NCBI RefSeq assembly: GCF_000188015.2
Contig: NZ_AEUX02000001.1
Location: 1-64,000 of the forward strand
From: Streptococcus ictaluri 707-05
Lineage (GTDB): Bacteria; Bacillota; Bacilli; Lactobacillales; Streptococcaceae
DNA length: 64,000 bases
Reading direction: 5' to 3'
The position numbers and the translations under genes were made by a program. Below the pieces are notes generated by a model. It saw only the letters and a program-made list of their open reading frames with translations, searched no databases and was not told the DNA's origin. The stretch's first letter is position 1; every line of letters begins with the position of its first letter. Below are positions 43,841 through 53,363 of this stretch, in pieces.

Positions 43841-44017
43841 ATGACATTCATCAGTGGCATTTTTAAACTCTTGAAAGACACAACATGGCCAGATCGTAAA
43901 CAACGTTGGAAAGATTTTATCTCAGTACTTGAGTACACAGCTTTCTTTACGGTGATTATCTTCATCTTTGACCAGTTGCTCTCAAAAGGAGTTTTATCAC
44001 TTATTAATTATTTTTAA
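43841..44017 (+). CDS. secE: Preprotein translocase subunit SecE
   Basis: A 58-residue protein: MTFISGIFKLLKDTTWPDRK, then FISVLEYTAFFTVIIFIFDQLLSKG, the single membrane span, ending LINYF. It is the short SecE form of streptococci, part of the SecYEG channel. AGAGGAGAGACAA is before ATG 43841. Normally it is followed by nusG; here a 1.6-kb IS lies between them. Confidence 0.95.
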   Translation: MTFISGIFKLLKDTTWPDRKQRWKDFISVLEYTAFFTVIIFIFDQLLSKGVLSLINYF

Positions 44018-44042
44018 TTCCTAAAACAGCTTGGGAAAAGCA

Positions 44043-45628
44043 AAGGTTGAGACATATGTCTCAACCTCAGATTGAAGACAAAGCCCTAGAAAAATGAATT
44101 TCTAGAGCTTTTTTGTTCGCTAAGAGTTATAATAAAGACAAGAATCTCTAGGAGGTCTCTCTATGTTCCACAAAGAAAATCCGAACTAAAATCGTAATCA
44201 AGTTGGCTTTTATAGCTTAGATGAGTTGGTCCCTAAAGACCATCTCTTACGTCAAATTGACCAAGCCATTGATTTCTCATTTATTTATGACTTAGTTGAA
44301 GATAGTTATTGTGCTGATAATGGTCGTCCTAGTTTGGATCCCGTTATGTTGATTAATATTCCTATGATTCAATGTCTGTTTGGCATTCGTTCTATGCGTC
44401 AAACTATCAAAGAAATTGAAGTCAATTTAGCTTACCGCTGGTTTCTTGGCTTGACTCTAGAAGATAAGGCGCCTCATTTCACAACATACGGCAAGAACTA
44501 CAGCCGTCGTTTCCAAGATAAACAAGTCATTGAAGCCATCTTTTCTCATATTCTAGGTCTCTGCCTCAATGCTGGTTTGATTGATCCTACCGAAATCTTT
44601 GTGGATGGGACTCATATCAAGGCAGCTGCTAATCATTACAAATACATCAACCAGGAAGTTGAGGCACAAGCTAAATTTATGAGTGACCAATTGGAGAAGG
44701 AAATTGCCAAAGATAGGGAGAAACACGGAAAAAAGTCCTTAAGGCTCGCCAAAGAAAAAGAGCCCGCAAGTAAGAAAATGTCTACAACAGACCCTGATAG
44801 TGGTTGGTTTCATAAAGGAGAGCATAAATAAGTCTTCGCTTATAACGCTCAAGTTGCTTGTGATAAACATGGTTGGGCATTGGGGTATAGTATTCACGCT
44901 GGAGATGTCCATGATAGTCAGGCATTTCCTGAACTCTTTGACAAGATTAAAGCATTGAACTCTCATTATCTCATTGCTGATTCTGGTTATAAAACCCCAA
45001 GCATCGCTCATTACTTATTAACTCTAGGTGTCATACCAGTTTTTCCCTATACAAGACCTCATAGTAAAAAGGACCTGCTTCGGCCAAAAGAATTTATCTA
45101 TGATGAGTATTATGATGTCTATCTTTGTCCAGAAAACCAACCTTTGCACTATTCAACGACTAATCGAGACGGTTACCGTGAGTATAAAAGCGGTCCAGCT
45201 ATTTGTCAGACTTGTGCTCTTTTATCAGTTTGTACCCAGTCGAAGAACCACCAAAAAGTCATCACACGTCATTTATGGAAAGATGACTTAGAAGTCTGCG
45301 AAGACATCCGACACCAACTAGGGATGAAAGAGCGTTATCAACAGCGTAAAGAGACTATTGAACGCTTGTTTGGGACAGCTAAAGAATACCATAACTTACG
45401 CTATACGAGATTAAAAGGAAAGTCCAAAATGGGGGCAACCCTTGGGCTTACTTTAGCGTGTTTAAATCTGAAAAAATACAGCAAATGGATGGCTGGAATA
45501 GCCTTATTTCTTTGCCTGAAAGTTGCCAAAATGAGGCAAATCATCATAATGATAGTAAAAGAAAAGACAAACTGGAGGTTTAGACCAGTTTGTCTTCAAT
45601 CTGAGGTTGAGACATATGTCTCAACCTT
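44043..45628 (+). mobile_element. IS1182-family insertion sequence between secE and nusG
   Basis: Perfect 40-bp inverted repeats bound it (44043-44082 and 45589-45628). Each contains a 24-bp perfect palindrome (AGGTTGAGACAT and its mirror), so each end can form a hairpin. The right-end hairpin is followed by TTTTTT, making a rightward terminator in front of nusG. The transposase inside is broken. Element size 1586 bp. Confidence 0.88.
44163..45583 (+). pseudogene. IS1182-type transposase with two stops and a frameshift
   Basis: Frame from ATG 44163: MFHKENPN, TAA (probably a former Tyr or similar codon), then NRNQVGFYSLDELVPKDHLL... Continues in the same frame to TAA at 44829-44831 (EHK*VFAYNAQVACD, former Gln), then to about 45490, where a frameshift loses the natural end (...LPESCQNEANHHNDSKRKDKLEV, stop 45581-45583). 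IS1182 features are visible: DUF772-like N-terminal GRPSLDPVMLINIPMIQ, and FVDGTHIKAAAN, IADSGYKTPSIAH and KERYQQRKETIERLFGTAKEYHNLR with DDE residues. The copy is dead. Confidence 0.85.
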
Positions 45629-45634
45629 TTTTAG
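45605..45634 (+). terminator. Terminator-like IS end before nusG
   Basis: The 24-bp palindrome of the right IS end followed by TTTTTTAG acts as a predicted intrinsic terminator, uncoupling nusG from secE transcription. Confidence 0.6.
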
Positions 45635-45681
45635 TATCTTTATGAGAAAAGAGTTTAGAGGCTGCAAGCTTGTGTAATTCA

Positions 45682-45710
45682 TTGACAGCCTGTCTGTCTT
45701 CTACTATAAT
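45682..45710 (+). promoter_or_regulatory. Consensus sigma-A promoter of nusG
   Basis: TTGACA (45682-45687), 17 bp, TATAAT (45705-45710), a perfect consensus promoter, outside the IS. This explains how nusG stays expressed despite the insertion. Confidence 0.92.
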
Positions 45711-45729
45711 AAAGGGGAAGAAACCTCGC

Positions 45730-45751
45730 AAAAGCCTATCATGGCTTTTTT
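45730..45751 (+). terminator. Attenuator-like hairpin in the nusG leader
   Basis: AAAAGCC-TATCAT-GGCTTTTTT forms a short terminator-like hairpin 20-40 nt into the nusG leader and 20 bp before the start codon. It may attenuate nusG. Confidence 0.45.
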
Positions 45752-45771
45752 ATAATGAAAGGAAATCAAAG

Positions 45772-46311
45772 ATGTTAGATTCTTTTGACAAGGGCTGGTT
45801 CGTCCTACAAACTTACTCAGGTTACGAAAACAAGGTGAAAGAAAACCTTCTCCAAAGAGCGCAAACCTACAATATGCTAGACAATATTCTCCGTGTAGAG
45901 ATTCCTACACAAACGGTCAATGTGGAGAAAAACGGTCAAACGAAAGAAATTGAAGAAAACCGCTTCCCAGGATATGTCTTGGTGGAGATGGTCATGACCG
46001 ATGAAGCTTGGTTTGTCGTGCGTAACACGCCAAACGTTACCGGATTCGTAGGATCACACGGGAACCGTTCAAAACCAACCCCACTACTTGAAGATGAAAT
46101 TCGTGCTATCTTATTATCAATGGGTCAAACCGTTGATGTCTTTGATACCAACATCAAAGAAGGTGACGTGGTTCAAATTATTGATGGTGCCTTTATGGGT
46201 CAAGAAGGCCGTGTTGTCGAAATTGAAAACAACAAGGTTAAACTCTTGCTTAACATGTTTGGTTCTGAGACAGTAGCTGAAGTGGAATTATATCAAATCG
46301 CAGAATTGTAA
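45772..46311 (+). CDS. nusG: Transcription termination/antitermination factor NusG
   Basis: A 179-residue NusG: MLDSFDKGWFVLQTYSGYENKV (NGN domain), RFPGYVLVEMVMTDEAWFVVRNTPNVTGFVG, and the KOW domain KEGDVVQIIDGAFMGQEGRVVEI (about 125-150). GAAAGGAAATCAAAG precedes ATG 45772; an upstream in-frame ATG at 45670 lies in the promoter and is rejected. It is an RNA polymerase elongation and pausing factor. Confidence 0.95.
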   Translation: MLDSFDKGWFVLQTYSGYENKVKENLLQRAQTYNMLDNILRVEIPTQTVNVEKNGQTKEIEENRFPGYVLVEMVMTDEAWFVVRNTPNVTGFVGSHGNRSKPTPLLEDEIRAILLSMGQTVDVFDTNIKEGDVVQIIDGAFMGQEGRVVEIENNKVKLLLNMFGSETVAEVELYQIAEL

Positions 46312-46481
46312 ATAGCAATTAAATAGTCAGTCAAATTTAAAATTTCTAACAAAACAAACTAAAAATCTAGTTATCTAATTTTCAGATAATTATGTTTTTT
46401 CTTATTTCAAAAGGTTTTAATGGATTTTTAGAGGGTTGAGCAAAGAAAGTGATTGTAAATAAATGAAAATGACTTTTAATA

Positions 46482-46510
46482 TTGACTTAAGGAATGATAA
46501 AAATTCTAAT
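46482..46510 (+). promoter_or_regulatory. Promoter of the GA-module surface protein
   Basis: TTGACT (46482-46487), 17 bp, TCTAAT (46505-46510), about 70 bp before the start. The 46312-46481 gap is AT-rich with no gene. Confidence 0.5.
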
Positions 46511-46579
46511 TAGAATAAGGTTATCCGCAGAGATAATTAAAATAAAACTTCCGTAAAATATTTAAAGGGGAATAGGAAC

Positions 46580-48376
46580 ATGGAAAACAAGAAGATGAAA
46601 TACTACTTGAGAAAATCAGGATTCGGACTAGCTTCAGTATCAGCAGCGTTGATTGTAGGAACTAGTGTAGCACAAGCTGCCGAACCTTCATCAAATATTA
46701 ATGTGGAAATTATGCAAGCGGCTGTAAGTGATTTAGATTCACAAATTAAGAAATCATATGATTTAATTAACAGTGAAGATGCTAAATTGAGTAGTGTAGC
46801 AACTGCTAAGTTGCAACTTGCTATTGATAAAGCGGTGAAAACATTAATGGAAAGTTCAGATGTTAATGAACTTATGAATGTGACAATTGAAATGGCTAGT
46901 GCAAAAGCTGATTTCAATAACACTATTACTGCTATAAAAGCATCAATTGCAGATCAAGAAAAACCAGCAGCGGAATACGCAGAAGCTTTGGCAGATTCTA
47001 AAGTTCAAGAATTGGATAATCTCTTTGAAAAGCAAGCTTTAACTCAAGCTCAGAAGGATGAATTTGAATCAAAAATTCAGGCTGCAACAGATATTGATTC
47101 TTTAAATTCATTGCGTGCTGAAATTAATCAAGCTGAACAGGATGCAATTAATAGTAAAGCAGATTTAGATAAAGCCAAAGCAGATGCTAAAGCAGCATTA
47201 GCTGCAGCCGGCGTTAGCGACTTTTACGTAAGTAAAATTGATGGTGCTAAGACATTAGCTGGAGTAGAAGCTCTTAAAGAAACTACTTTAGCATATGTAA
47301 AAGCATCTGCACTTGAAGCAGCAAAAGAAGCAGCAAAAGAAGCAGCGAAAGCAGAGTTAGCAGCAGCAGGCGCAAGCGACTTCTACATCAACAAAATTGA
47401 TACAGCTAATACAGTTGACGGTGTTAACGCTCTTAAAGATGCAACATTGGCGTCAATGAAAGCATCAGCTCTTGATGAAGCTAAAAAAGCAGCGAAAGCA
47501 GAGTTGGCATCAGCAGGTGTAAGCGACTTCTACATCAACAAAATTGATGGTGCTAATACAGTTGAAGGCGTTAACGCTCTTAAAGATGCAACATTGGCGT
47601 CAATGAAAGCATTAGCTCTTGATGAAGCTAAAAAAGCAGCGAAAGCAGAGTTGGCATCAGCAGGTGTAAGCGACTTCTACATCAACAAAATCGATGGTGC
47701 AAACACAGTTGAAGGTGTTAACGCTCTTAAAGATGCAACATTGGCGTCAATGAAAGCATTAGCTCTTGATGAAGCTAAAAAAGCAGCGAAAGCAGAGTTG
47801 GCATCAGCAGGTGTAAGCGACTTCTACATCAACAAAATTGATGGTGCTAATACAGTTGAAGGCGTTAACGCTCTTAAAGATTCAATTCTTGGTGCATTAG
47901 CAAAACCAGAAGACAAACCAGAAGTAGATGCTTTAGCAGCAGCTAAAGAAGCAGCGAAAGCAGAATTAGCTGCAGCAGGCGTAAGTGACTTCTACATCAA
48001 TAAAATCGATGGTGCAAACACAGTTGAAGGTGTTAAAGCACTTAAAGATGCGATTCTTGCCGCTTTAGCAAAACCAGAAGACAAACCAGAAACACCTGAA
48101 GTCCCAGAAAAACCAGAAACTCCAGAAACACCTGAGAAACCTGAAATGCCTGAAACTCCAGAAAAACCAGGTCAATCAGTACCAATGGCAGAATTAACAC
48201 CTGCTAAGAAAGTTGCACCAGCAGCTAAAGCAGAGAAAAAAGCAGAAGCTAAGAAAGAAGAAAAACAACTTCCTTCAACAGGTAATGCTACAAATCCATT
48301 CTTCACAGCAGCAGCAATTGCAGTTATGGCAGGAGCAGGTATGGTTGCCGTTTCAAGCAAACGTAAAGAAGATTAA
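46580..48376 (+). CDS. LPXTG-anchored albumin-binding protein with six GA modules
   Basis: A 598-residue surface protein. The signal peptide has a YSIRK-like motif ([17 protein letters not shown]). A non-repetitive helical region (residues about 40-200) precedes six GA (protein G-related albumin-binding) modules, each with the core [20 protein letters not shown] or a variant, from about residue 205 to 495. Then follow a Pro/Glu/Lys wall-spanning segment ([11 protein letters not shown]...), LPSTGN, a hydrophobic span and SKRKED. This is the domain class that binds serum albumin. No IgG-binding beta1 module (TYKLILNGKTL) is present, unlike protein G and MAG. It sits between nusG and leuS. AAAGGGGAATAGGAAC precedes ATG 46580. 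Confidence 0.92.
   Translation: MENKKMKYYLRKSGFGLASVSAALIVGTSVAQAAEPSSNINVEIMQAAVSDLDSQIKKSYDLINSEDAKLSSVATAKLQLAIDKAVKTLMESSDVNELMNVTIEMASAKADFNNTITAIKASIADQEKPAAEYAEALADSKVQELDNLFEKQALTQAQKDEFESKIQAATDIDSLNSLRAEINQAEQDAINSKADLDKAKADAKAALAAAGVSDFYVSKIDGAKTLAGVEALKETTLAYVKASALEAAKEAAKEAAKAELAAAGASDFYINKIDTANTVDGVNALKDATLASMKASALDEAKKAAKAELASAGVSDFYINKIDGANTVEGVNALKDATLASMKALALDEAKKAAKAELASAGVSDFYINKIDGANTVEGVNALKDATLASMKALALDEAKKAAKAELASAGVSDFYINKIDGANTVEGVNALKDSILGALAKPEDKPEVDALAAAKEAAKAELAAAGVSDFYINKIDGANTVEGVKALKDAILAALAKPEDKPETPEVPEKPETPETPEKPEMPETPEKPGQSVPMAELTPAKKVAPAAKAEKKAEAKKEEKQLPSTGNATNPFFTAAAIAVMAGAGMVAVSSKRKED
47490..47930 (+). repeat. 147-bp tandem repeats encoding GA modules
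   Basis: Three near-identical 147-bp units (49 codons) encode GA modules 3 to 5, with only a few base changes (for example AAAATTGATGGTGCT against AAAATCGATGGTGCA). Modules 1, 2 and 6 are diverged. Copy number is likely to vary between strains. Confidence 0.85.
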
Positions 48377-48427
48377 TCCTATTTACCCATATACTATCTT
48401 AAGAAGTTCCATGCTTTTTGAGATTGA

Positions 48428-48455
48428 AAAGACAGGTCTTTTAGATCTGTTTTTT
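48428..48455 (+). terminator. Terminator of the GA-module gene
   Basis: AAAGACAG...CTGTTTTTTT hairpin with a T tract about 55 bp after the stop. Confidence 0.6.
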
Positions 48456-48602
48456 TGCTTATCTGCTTTTGAGAAGTTTCTGATGCTTACTTTTTAGGAA
48501 AGATATGGCTAATCAAAAGTGCTGTTTTCTGTAAGTATTTAGAAAAATCTGAATTTTATTATGTAGGGATTGATTTTCACATTCCTAAAAGGCTAATATC
48601 GT

Positions 48603-48610
48603 GATATAAT
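48603..48610 (+). promoter_or_regulatory. leuS promoter (extended -10)
   Basis: TGATATAAT at 48602-48610 is an extended -10 (TG-N-TATAAT) with no good -35. The leader to ATG 48645 is only about 30 nt, so there is no T-box riboswitch. Confidence 0.6.
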
Positions 48611-48644
48611 AAGAAGACTAGACTTTTTACATGGGAGAATTCAC

Positions 48645-51146
48645 ATGACAACTTATAATCACAAAGAAATTGAGCCGAAATGGCAGGCCTTTTGGGCAGC
48701 TAACCAAAGTTTTAAAACTGGAACTGACAAAAACAAACCAAAATTCTATGCCTTAGACATGTTCCCGTATCCTTCAGGAGCGGGTCTTCACGTAGGACAT
48801 CCAGAAGGCTATACAGCGACGGATATATTGAGTCGTTTCAAGCGTTTACAAGGCTATAATGTCCTACATCCAATGGGTTGGGATGCATTTGGTTTACCAG
48901 CTGAACAGTATGCTATGGATACAGGTAATGATCCAGCTGAATTTACAGCTGAAAACATTGCAAACTTCAAACGTCAAATTAATGCTCTCGGATTTTCATA
49001 TGATTGGGACCGCGAGGTAAATACAACGGATCCTAATTATTACAAATGGACTCAATGGATTTTTACAAAGCTTTATGAAAAAGGCCTAGCCTATGAAGCT
49101 GAAGTAGCGGTCAACTGGGTGGAAGAATTAGGAACTGCCATCGCAAATGAAGAAGTTCTGCCAGATGGTACTTCAGAACGTGGAGGATACCCAGTTGTGC
49201 GCAAGCCTATGCGCCAATGGATGTTGAAAATCACTGCTTACGCAGAACGATTGCTCGAAGACTTAGAAGAAGTTGATTGGCCAGAATCAATCAAAGATAT
49301 GCAACGCAACTGGATTGGAAAATCTACAGGGGCAAATGTTACTTTTAAAGTTAAAGATTCAGATCAAGACTTTACTGTCTTTACAACTCGCCCTGATACT
49401 CTATTTGGGGCTACATATGCAGTATTAGCACCAGAACATGGCATGGTTGATGCCATTACTCGCCCTGAGCAAGCACAAGCTGTTGCTGACTATAAACGTC
49501 AAGCAAGTTTGAAATCGGACCTAGCTCGTACTGACTTGGCTAAGGAAAAAACTGGTGTTTGGACTGGTGCCTATGCTATTAACCCAGTTAATGGAAAAGA
49601 AATGCCAATCTGGATTGCTGATTATGTCCTTGCAAGCTATGGTACTGGAGCTATTATGGCAGTACCAGCTCATGATGAACGTGACTGGGAGTTTGCTAAA
49701 CAATTTAATCTTGAGATTATTCCGGTCCTTGAGGGCGGTAATGTTCAAGAAGCAGCCTACACTGAAGATGGTTTACATATTAATTCTGATTTCTTGAACA
49801 GCTTAGATAAAGCTGAAGCTATGACTAAAATGGTAGCATGGTTGGAAGAAAATCAAGTTGGTAATGAAAAAGTTACTTATCGTCTACGTGACTGGTTGTT
49901 CTCACGCCAACGTTACTGGGGTGAACCAATTCCAATAATCCATTGGGAAGATGGAACTTCAACGGCCGTACCTGAAAAAGATTTACCGTTAGTACTTCCT
50001 GTAACTAAAGACATTCGTCCTTCAGGAACTGGTGAATCTCCATTAGCTAACCTTACTGACTGGCTAGAAGTTGTTCGTGAAGATGGTGTTAAAGGCCGTC
50101 GTGAAACTAATACAATGCCGCAGTGGGCAGGCTCAAGTTGGTATTACCTTCGTTATATTGATCCACATAATGATCAAGCCTTGGCAGATCCAGAATTACT
50201 CAAAGAATGGTTGCCAGTGGATATGTACATTGGTGGTGCAGAGCATGCAGTGCTTCATTTACTCTATGCACGTTTCTGGCATAAAGTCCTTTATGATTTA
50301 GGTGTCGTTCCAACTAAAGAACCATTCCAAAAATTGTATAACCAAGGAATGATTTTGGGAACAAGCTATCGTGACCACCGTGGTGCACTTGTGGCAACTG
50401 ATAAAGTTGAAAAACGTGACGGGTCATTCTTTAACATTGAAACAGGTGAAGAACTAGAACAAGCACCAGCTAAAATGTCTAAATCACTCAAAAATGTTGT
50501 CAATCCAGATGATGTTGTTGAAGAATTTGGTGCTGATACGCTTCGTGTCTATGAAATGTTCATGGGCCCACTTGATGCGTCAATTGCTTGGTCAGAAGAA
50601 GGCCTCGAAGGTAGCCGTAAATTCCTTGATCGCGTTTACCGTTTAATTACGACTAAAGCGATTGTTGCGGAGAATAGCGGAGCCCTTGACAAGGTTTACC
50701 ATGAAACTGTAAAAGCAGTGACAGAACAAATTGACAGCATGAAATTTAATACTGCCATTGCACAGTTGATGATTTTTGTGAATGCGGCCAACAAGGAAGA
50801 TCAATTATTTGTAGACTATGCCAAAGGCTTTGTCCAATTAATTGCACCATTCGCACCGCATTTGGGAGAAGAATTATGGCAGGTCCTAACAAGCTCTGGA
50901 GAGTCTTTAACTCATGAGGCTTGGCCAATTTGGGATGAAGCAAAACTGGTTGAAAATGATGTGGAAATCGTAGTCCAAATTAAAGGTAAGGTGAAAGCTA
51001 AGTTAGTTGTTGCCAAAGACCTACCAAAAGACCAATTGGAAGCTATTGCCTTAGCAAATGACAAAGTCCAAGCAGAAATTGCTGGAAAAGAAATCATTAA
51101 AGTTATTGCAGTACCAAACAAATTAGTCAACATTGTAGTGAAATAA
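48645..51146 (+). CDS. leuS: Leucyl-tRNA synthetase
   Basis: An 833-residue class Ia synthetase, full length for the family. HIGH motif appears as [20 protein letters not shown]1 editing domain follows (about 220-410, [20 protein letters not shown]); KMSKS is at [15 protein letters not shown] (about residue 610); the anticodon and C-terminal domains complete it. It charges tRNA-Leu. Start ATG 48645 has ATGGGAGAATTCAC. Confidence 0.98.
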   Translation: MTTYNHKEIEPKWQAFWAANQSFKTGTDKNKPKFYALDMFPYPSGAGLHVGHPEGYTATDILSRFKRLQGYNVLHPMGWDAFGLPAEQYAMDTGNDPAEFTAENIANFKRQINALGFSYDWDREVNTTDPNYYKWTQWIFTKLYEKGLAYEAEVAVNWVEELGTAIANEEVLPDGTSERGGYPVVRKPMRQWMLKITAYAERLLEDLEEVDWPESIKDMQRNWIGKSTGANVTFKVKDSDQDFTVFTTRPDTLFGATYAVLAPEHGMVDAITRPEQAQAVADYKRQASLKSDLARTDLAKEKTGVWTGAYAINPVNGKEMPIWIADYVLASYGTGAIMAVPAHDERDWEFAKQFNLEIIPVLEGGNVQEAAYTEDGLHINSDFLNSLDKAEAMTKMVAWLEENQVGNEKVTYRLRDWLFSRQRYWGEPIPIIHWEDGTSTAVPEKDLPLVLPVTKDIRPSGTGESPLANLTDWLEVVREDGVKGRRETNTMPQWAGSSWYYLRYIDPHNDQALADPELLKEWLPVDMYIGGAEHAVLHLLYARFWHKVLYDLGVVPTKEPFQKLYNQGMILGTSYRDHRGALVATDKVEKRDGSFFNIETGEELEQAPAKMSKSLKNVVNPDDVVEEFGADTLRVYEMFMGPLDASIAWSEEGLEGSRKFLDRVYRLITTKAIVAENSGALDKVYHETVKAVTEQIDSMKFNTAIAQLMIFVNAANKEDQLFVDYAKGFVQLIAPFAPHLGEELWQVLTSSGESLTHEAWPIWDEAKLVENDVEIVVQIKGKVKAKLVVAKDLPKDQLEAIALANDKVQAEIAGKEIIKVIAVPNKLVNIVVK

Positions 51147-51149
51147 AAC

Positions 51150-51188
51150 AAAAATTCCCAAAGACACTTATGTCTTTGGGAATTTTTT
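51150..51188 (+). terminator. leuS terminator
   Basis: AAAATTCCCAAAGACA..TGTCTTTGGGAATTTTTTT, a long stem with T tract. Confidence 0.85.
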
Positions 51189-51698
51189 TGTGCAGATATA
51201 AAAAGACGCTAGTATTAGGAATAGCTAGCGTGTATTTAGGAGGTTATAACTTAATAATGGGGTTTCGGTAAAGCCTAGTTAGCGGTCTAACTCTTACATT
51301 CTCACTTTTAGATAATGTCTTAAGGTTTTATGTTTTTTTAGGGTTAAAAAGATGGTGTGGGAAATTTTGTGCTTCCCTTTACGTTAGCCAATAAGGAGCT
51401 AACAATTTTATCTATTTTAATGGGAGAGTTAAACAATAAATCTAAATACCGCTAACAAAACTCTTACTAAGTTACTTTATATTATAATATAAATATAATA
51501 TAAAGTAAAGTAAATTAATTTTATTTAATAAAAAATAATGATAAAAAATAGTTTAAAAAATGACTAAGTTTCACTTAATAATAAAATCGTTTACAATGTA
51601 AAATAAATTAAAAATATATTGAAAAGATAACAAAAGTATGATATATTAAATACATCATCGATGTAATATTAAACAATGAATAGACGATTTTTTTAATA
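51189..51698. other. AT-rich 510-bp gap
   Basis: No gene found. It becomes extremely AT-rich from about 51460 (for example TATATTATAATATAAATATA), a composition typical of promoter regions of horizontally spread surface or secreted genes. The shift in base composition from leuS is sharp. Confidence 0.5.
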
Positions 51699-52040
51699 AT
51701 GAAAAAAACAATTTTAGCTAGTGCAGCAGCACTTATGTTAGCCGGTGTAGCATTTGGAACAACACAAACAGCAAGTGCGAATGGATATAACTATAGAAGT
51801 GAGAGATATTTTACGCAGAATGGTTCAAATAGACGTCATATAATGAAGGCATTAAGAGAAAATAAAGCATTACAACTTACAACTATTTTACAAGATTATC
51901 AATTAGATGACGAAGATTACAATGGTTATTATAACTATTATTCAAGACTAATCTATACCTTAACTGATGAAAATACTATGGACGGACATTTAGATTCATT
52001 AAGAGATTATTTGGGATCAAAAGAGAATTATCAATATTAA
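51699..52040 (+). CDS. Small secreted protein (113 aa), unknown function
   Basis: A 113-residue protein with a clear signal peptide (MKKTILASAAALMLAGVAFG..ASA-NG). The mature part is Tyr/Asn-rich, without Cys, with no recognised domain: YNYRSERYFTQNGS, LQLTTILQDYQLDDEDYNGYY. No good ribosome site precedes ATG 51699, and the upstream 500 bp are very AT-rich, hinting at acquisition. Comparable in size to the genes at 20576 and 61261, but unrelated in sequence. Confidence 0.6.
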   Translation: MKKTILASAAALMLAGVAFGTTQTASANGYNYRSERYFTQNGSNRRHIMKALRENKALQLTTILQDYQLDDEDYNGYYNYYSRLIYTLTDENTMDGHLDSLRDYLGSKENYQY

Positions 52041-52074
52041 TTTATAAGAAAAAGTTTAAATTAGAAAACTTTGT

Positions 52075-52108
52075 CCAAAATTCTACCCTTTGGGTGGGAT
52101 TTTTTAAT
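52075..52108 (+). terminator. Terminator of the 113-aa gene
   Basis: AAAATTCTACCC-TTT-GGGTGGGATTTTTT, a hairpin with a T tract. Confidence 0.75.
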
Positions 52109-52188
52109 AGTAACTTATATAAATAAGATGTAGGAGGAGCGTTAGACTCTACCAGTTTAGGGGGTATTACCAATAAAGGAGGGAATTG

Positions 52189-53136
52189 GTGAAGTGGTCA
52201 TTGGATAAGAAAATCAAGTGTTCCCTTTGGGGGATCTTGCTAGCTATAGTGATTTTCTTTTTTGAGGGAAGCGCTCAAGCTTATAGTACTTATGATGGGG
52301 ATAAGATTAATCTCTGGTGGAATGGGGATTCCAAGATTAGTAAGTACGTGGATTATTCTAAAGAGGTGGTTGGGGACCGCATTCTTTGGAGGGTCTTTTT
52401 TAACAGTGCGCAGGAAGAGTGGGCTAAGCCAGTTTACACGGTCTTTTTACCCAAAGAGGTAGATGCTCCAGAAGGCTTGTCCATTATTCGTTATCAAAAG
52501 GATGGGAAAAAATCATCCTATTATAAGAAGAAAGCAGAGTGGGTCTATGAGTATGAGTCTCAGCGAGGTGCTTTTGATAAGGAGTGGCAGAGATTGCCAG
52601 GTCAGACAGGAGATAGTTACGGTCTGCAAGCTTTTACCTATATCAAAGATTTAGGTGATTTTTCACGCGTTATGATTGAGCACGATTATAATCCTTTACA
52701 CAAAACCTCAGACAAGGTGGAGTGGCGCTTTTACACTAAGGTCAAAGCTAAGTATCAAGGCAAAGAGGACCGTTTTGCTTTTTTAGCAGGCATGCAACAA
52801 AACGATATTTTTAAGAATTTTCCTAGCTTTAGAGGCCAACTCAGTAAGTTTCAGGTTACCTTTAAGGGTGCGCATAAGCAGTGCAATGCTTTAGAGGACC
52901 TTGATATTACTAAGCAATTTGATATAGGTCATTCCTTAGATGATTTGCTGAAAAATCCAGAAATGACCAAGTTATTACCTCCAGGAACATTGATTTCTAA
53001 CCAGCAAAATGCTGCTCATAAGGCTGATTGTAGTAAGTCCGATGCGCCTAAAGAAGATCGTACCTATTATGTCTATAAAGAAAAAGAAAAGAGTGAGTCA
53101 CCCAATATAGCCAAAAAAACTAAAAAGACAAGATAG
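52189..53136 (+). CDS. Secreted protein (315 aa), unknown function
   Basis: A 315-residue protein with an N-terminal signal (CSLWGILLAIVIFFFEGSAQA-Y in part) followed by a beta-rich, Trp/Tyr-rich domain (NLWWNGDSKISKYVDYSKEV, GDRILWRVFFNSAQEEW, VYTVFLPKEVDAPEG) and a basic C-terminus (SPNIAKKTKKTR). No LPXTG, no repeats; two Cys (in CNALED and ADCSKSD) could pair. Start is GTG 52189, with AAAGGAGGGAATT six bases before it; a TTG at 52186 is too close. I do not recognise the family; the beta-domain resembles the adhesive N-terminal domains of streptococcal surface proteins. Function is unknown. Confidence 0.7.
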   Translation: MKWSLDKKIKCSLWGILLAIVIFFFEGSAQAYSTYDGDKINLWWNGDSKISKYVDYSKEVVGDRILWRVFFNSAQEEWAKPVYTVFLPKEVDAPEGLSIIRYQKDGKKSSYYKKKAEWVYEYESQRGAFDKEWQRLPGQTGDSYGLQAFTYIKDLGDFSRVMIEHDYNPLHKTSDKVEWRFYTKVKAKYQGKEDRFAFLAGMQQNDIFKNFPSFRGQLSKFQVTFKGAHKQCNALEDLDITKQFDIGHSLDDLLKNPEMTKLLPPGTLISNQQNAAHKADCSKSDAPKEDRTYYVYKEKEKSESPNIAKKTKKTR

Positions 53137-53180
53137 AAAAAGGCAAGAAAGTCATCTGACTGACCTATCTTGTCTTTTTT
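53121..53180 (+). terminator. Terminator of the 315-aa secreted protein gene
   Basis: AAAAAGACAAGATAG ... CTATCTTGTCTTTTTTT, a long 15-bp stem ending in a T tract; its left arm overlaps the end of the gene. Confidence 0.8.
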
Positions 53181-53262
53181 TGATAGGAGCGCAATTAGTA
53201 ATACCATTCTTTTTTATCAGAGTTTTTCTCTGACGAGAGAGGGTGGTTTTTGTTTAGTCTAA

Positions 53263-53322
53263 TTTTGAACACTTGGGTGTGCGATACTTGGTCTTTTTTA
53301 AAACGCTTACATTACCTATAAT
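53263..53322 (+). promoter_or_regulatory. ulaA promoter with shared 37-bp ula element
   Basis: TTTTGAACACT-N4-TGTG-N-GA-N-ACTTGGTCTTTTT at 53263-53299, then a 17-bp spacer and TATAAT at 53317-53322. The element overlaps the -35 position (TTTTTT), which is poor. The same element with identical spacing lies before ulaG (59928-59964). A likely site of an activator such as the PRD regulator encoded at 58181. Confidence 0.75.
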
Positions 53323-53363
53323 GAGATTATAAATAACATCATCTTTGAAAAGAGGTAGTTCAT

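Noticed and set aside
43774..43965. 63-codon leftward frame over rpmG-secE
   Set aside because: It is antisense to two well-supported genes and has no ribosome site.
45670..45771. Upstream in-frame extension of NusG to ATG 45670
   Set aside because: The extra residues are encoded by the promoter and leader hairpin; GAAAGGAAATCAAAG fits ATG 45772, which gives the family N-terminus.
47490..47930. 147-bp repeats as a possible array or integron-like structure
   Set aside because: They are in-frame GA modules of one ORF.
48580..48644. T-box leader before leuS
   Set aside because: The leader is only about 30 nt after an extended -10; there is no specifier stem, T-box sequence or terminator.
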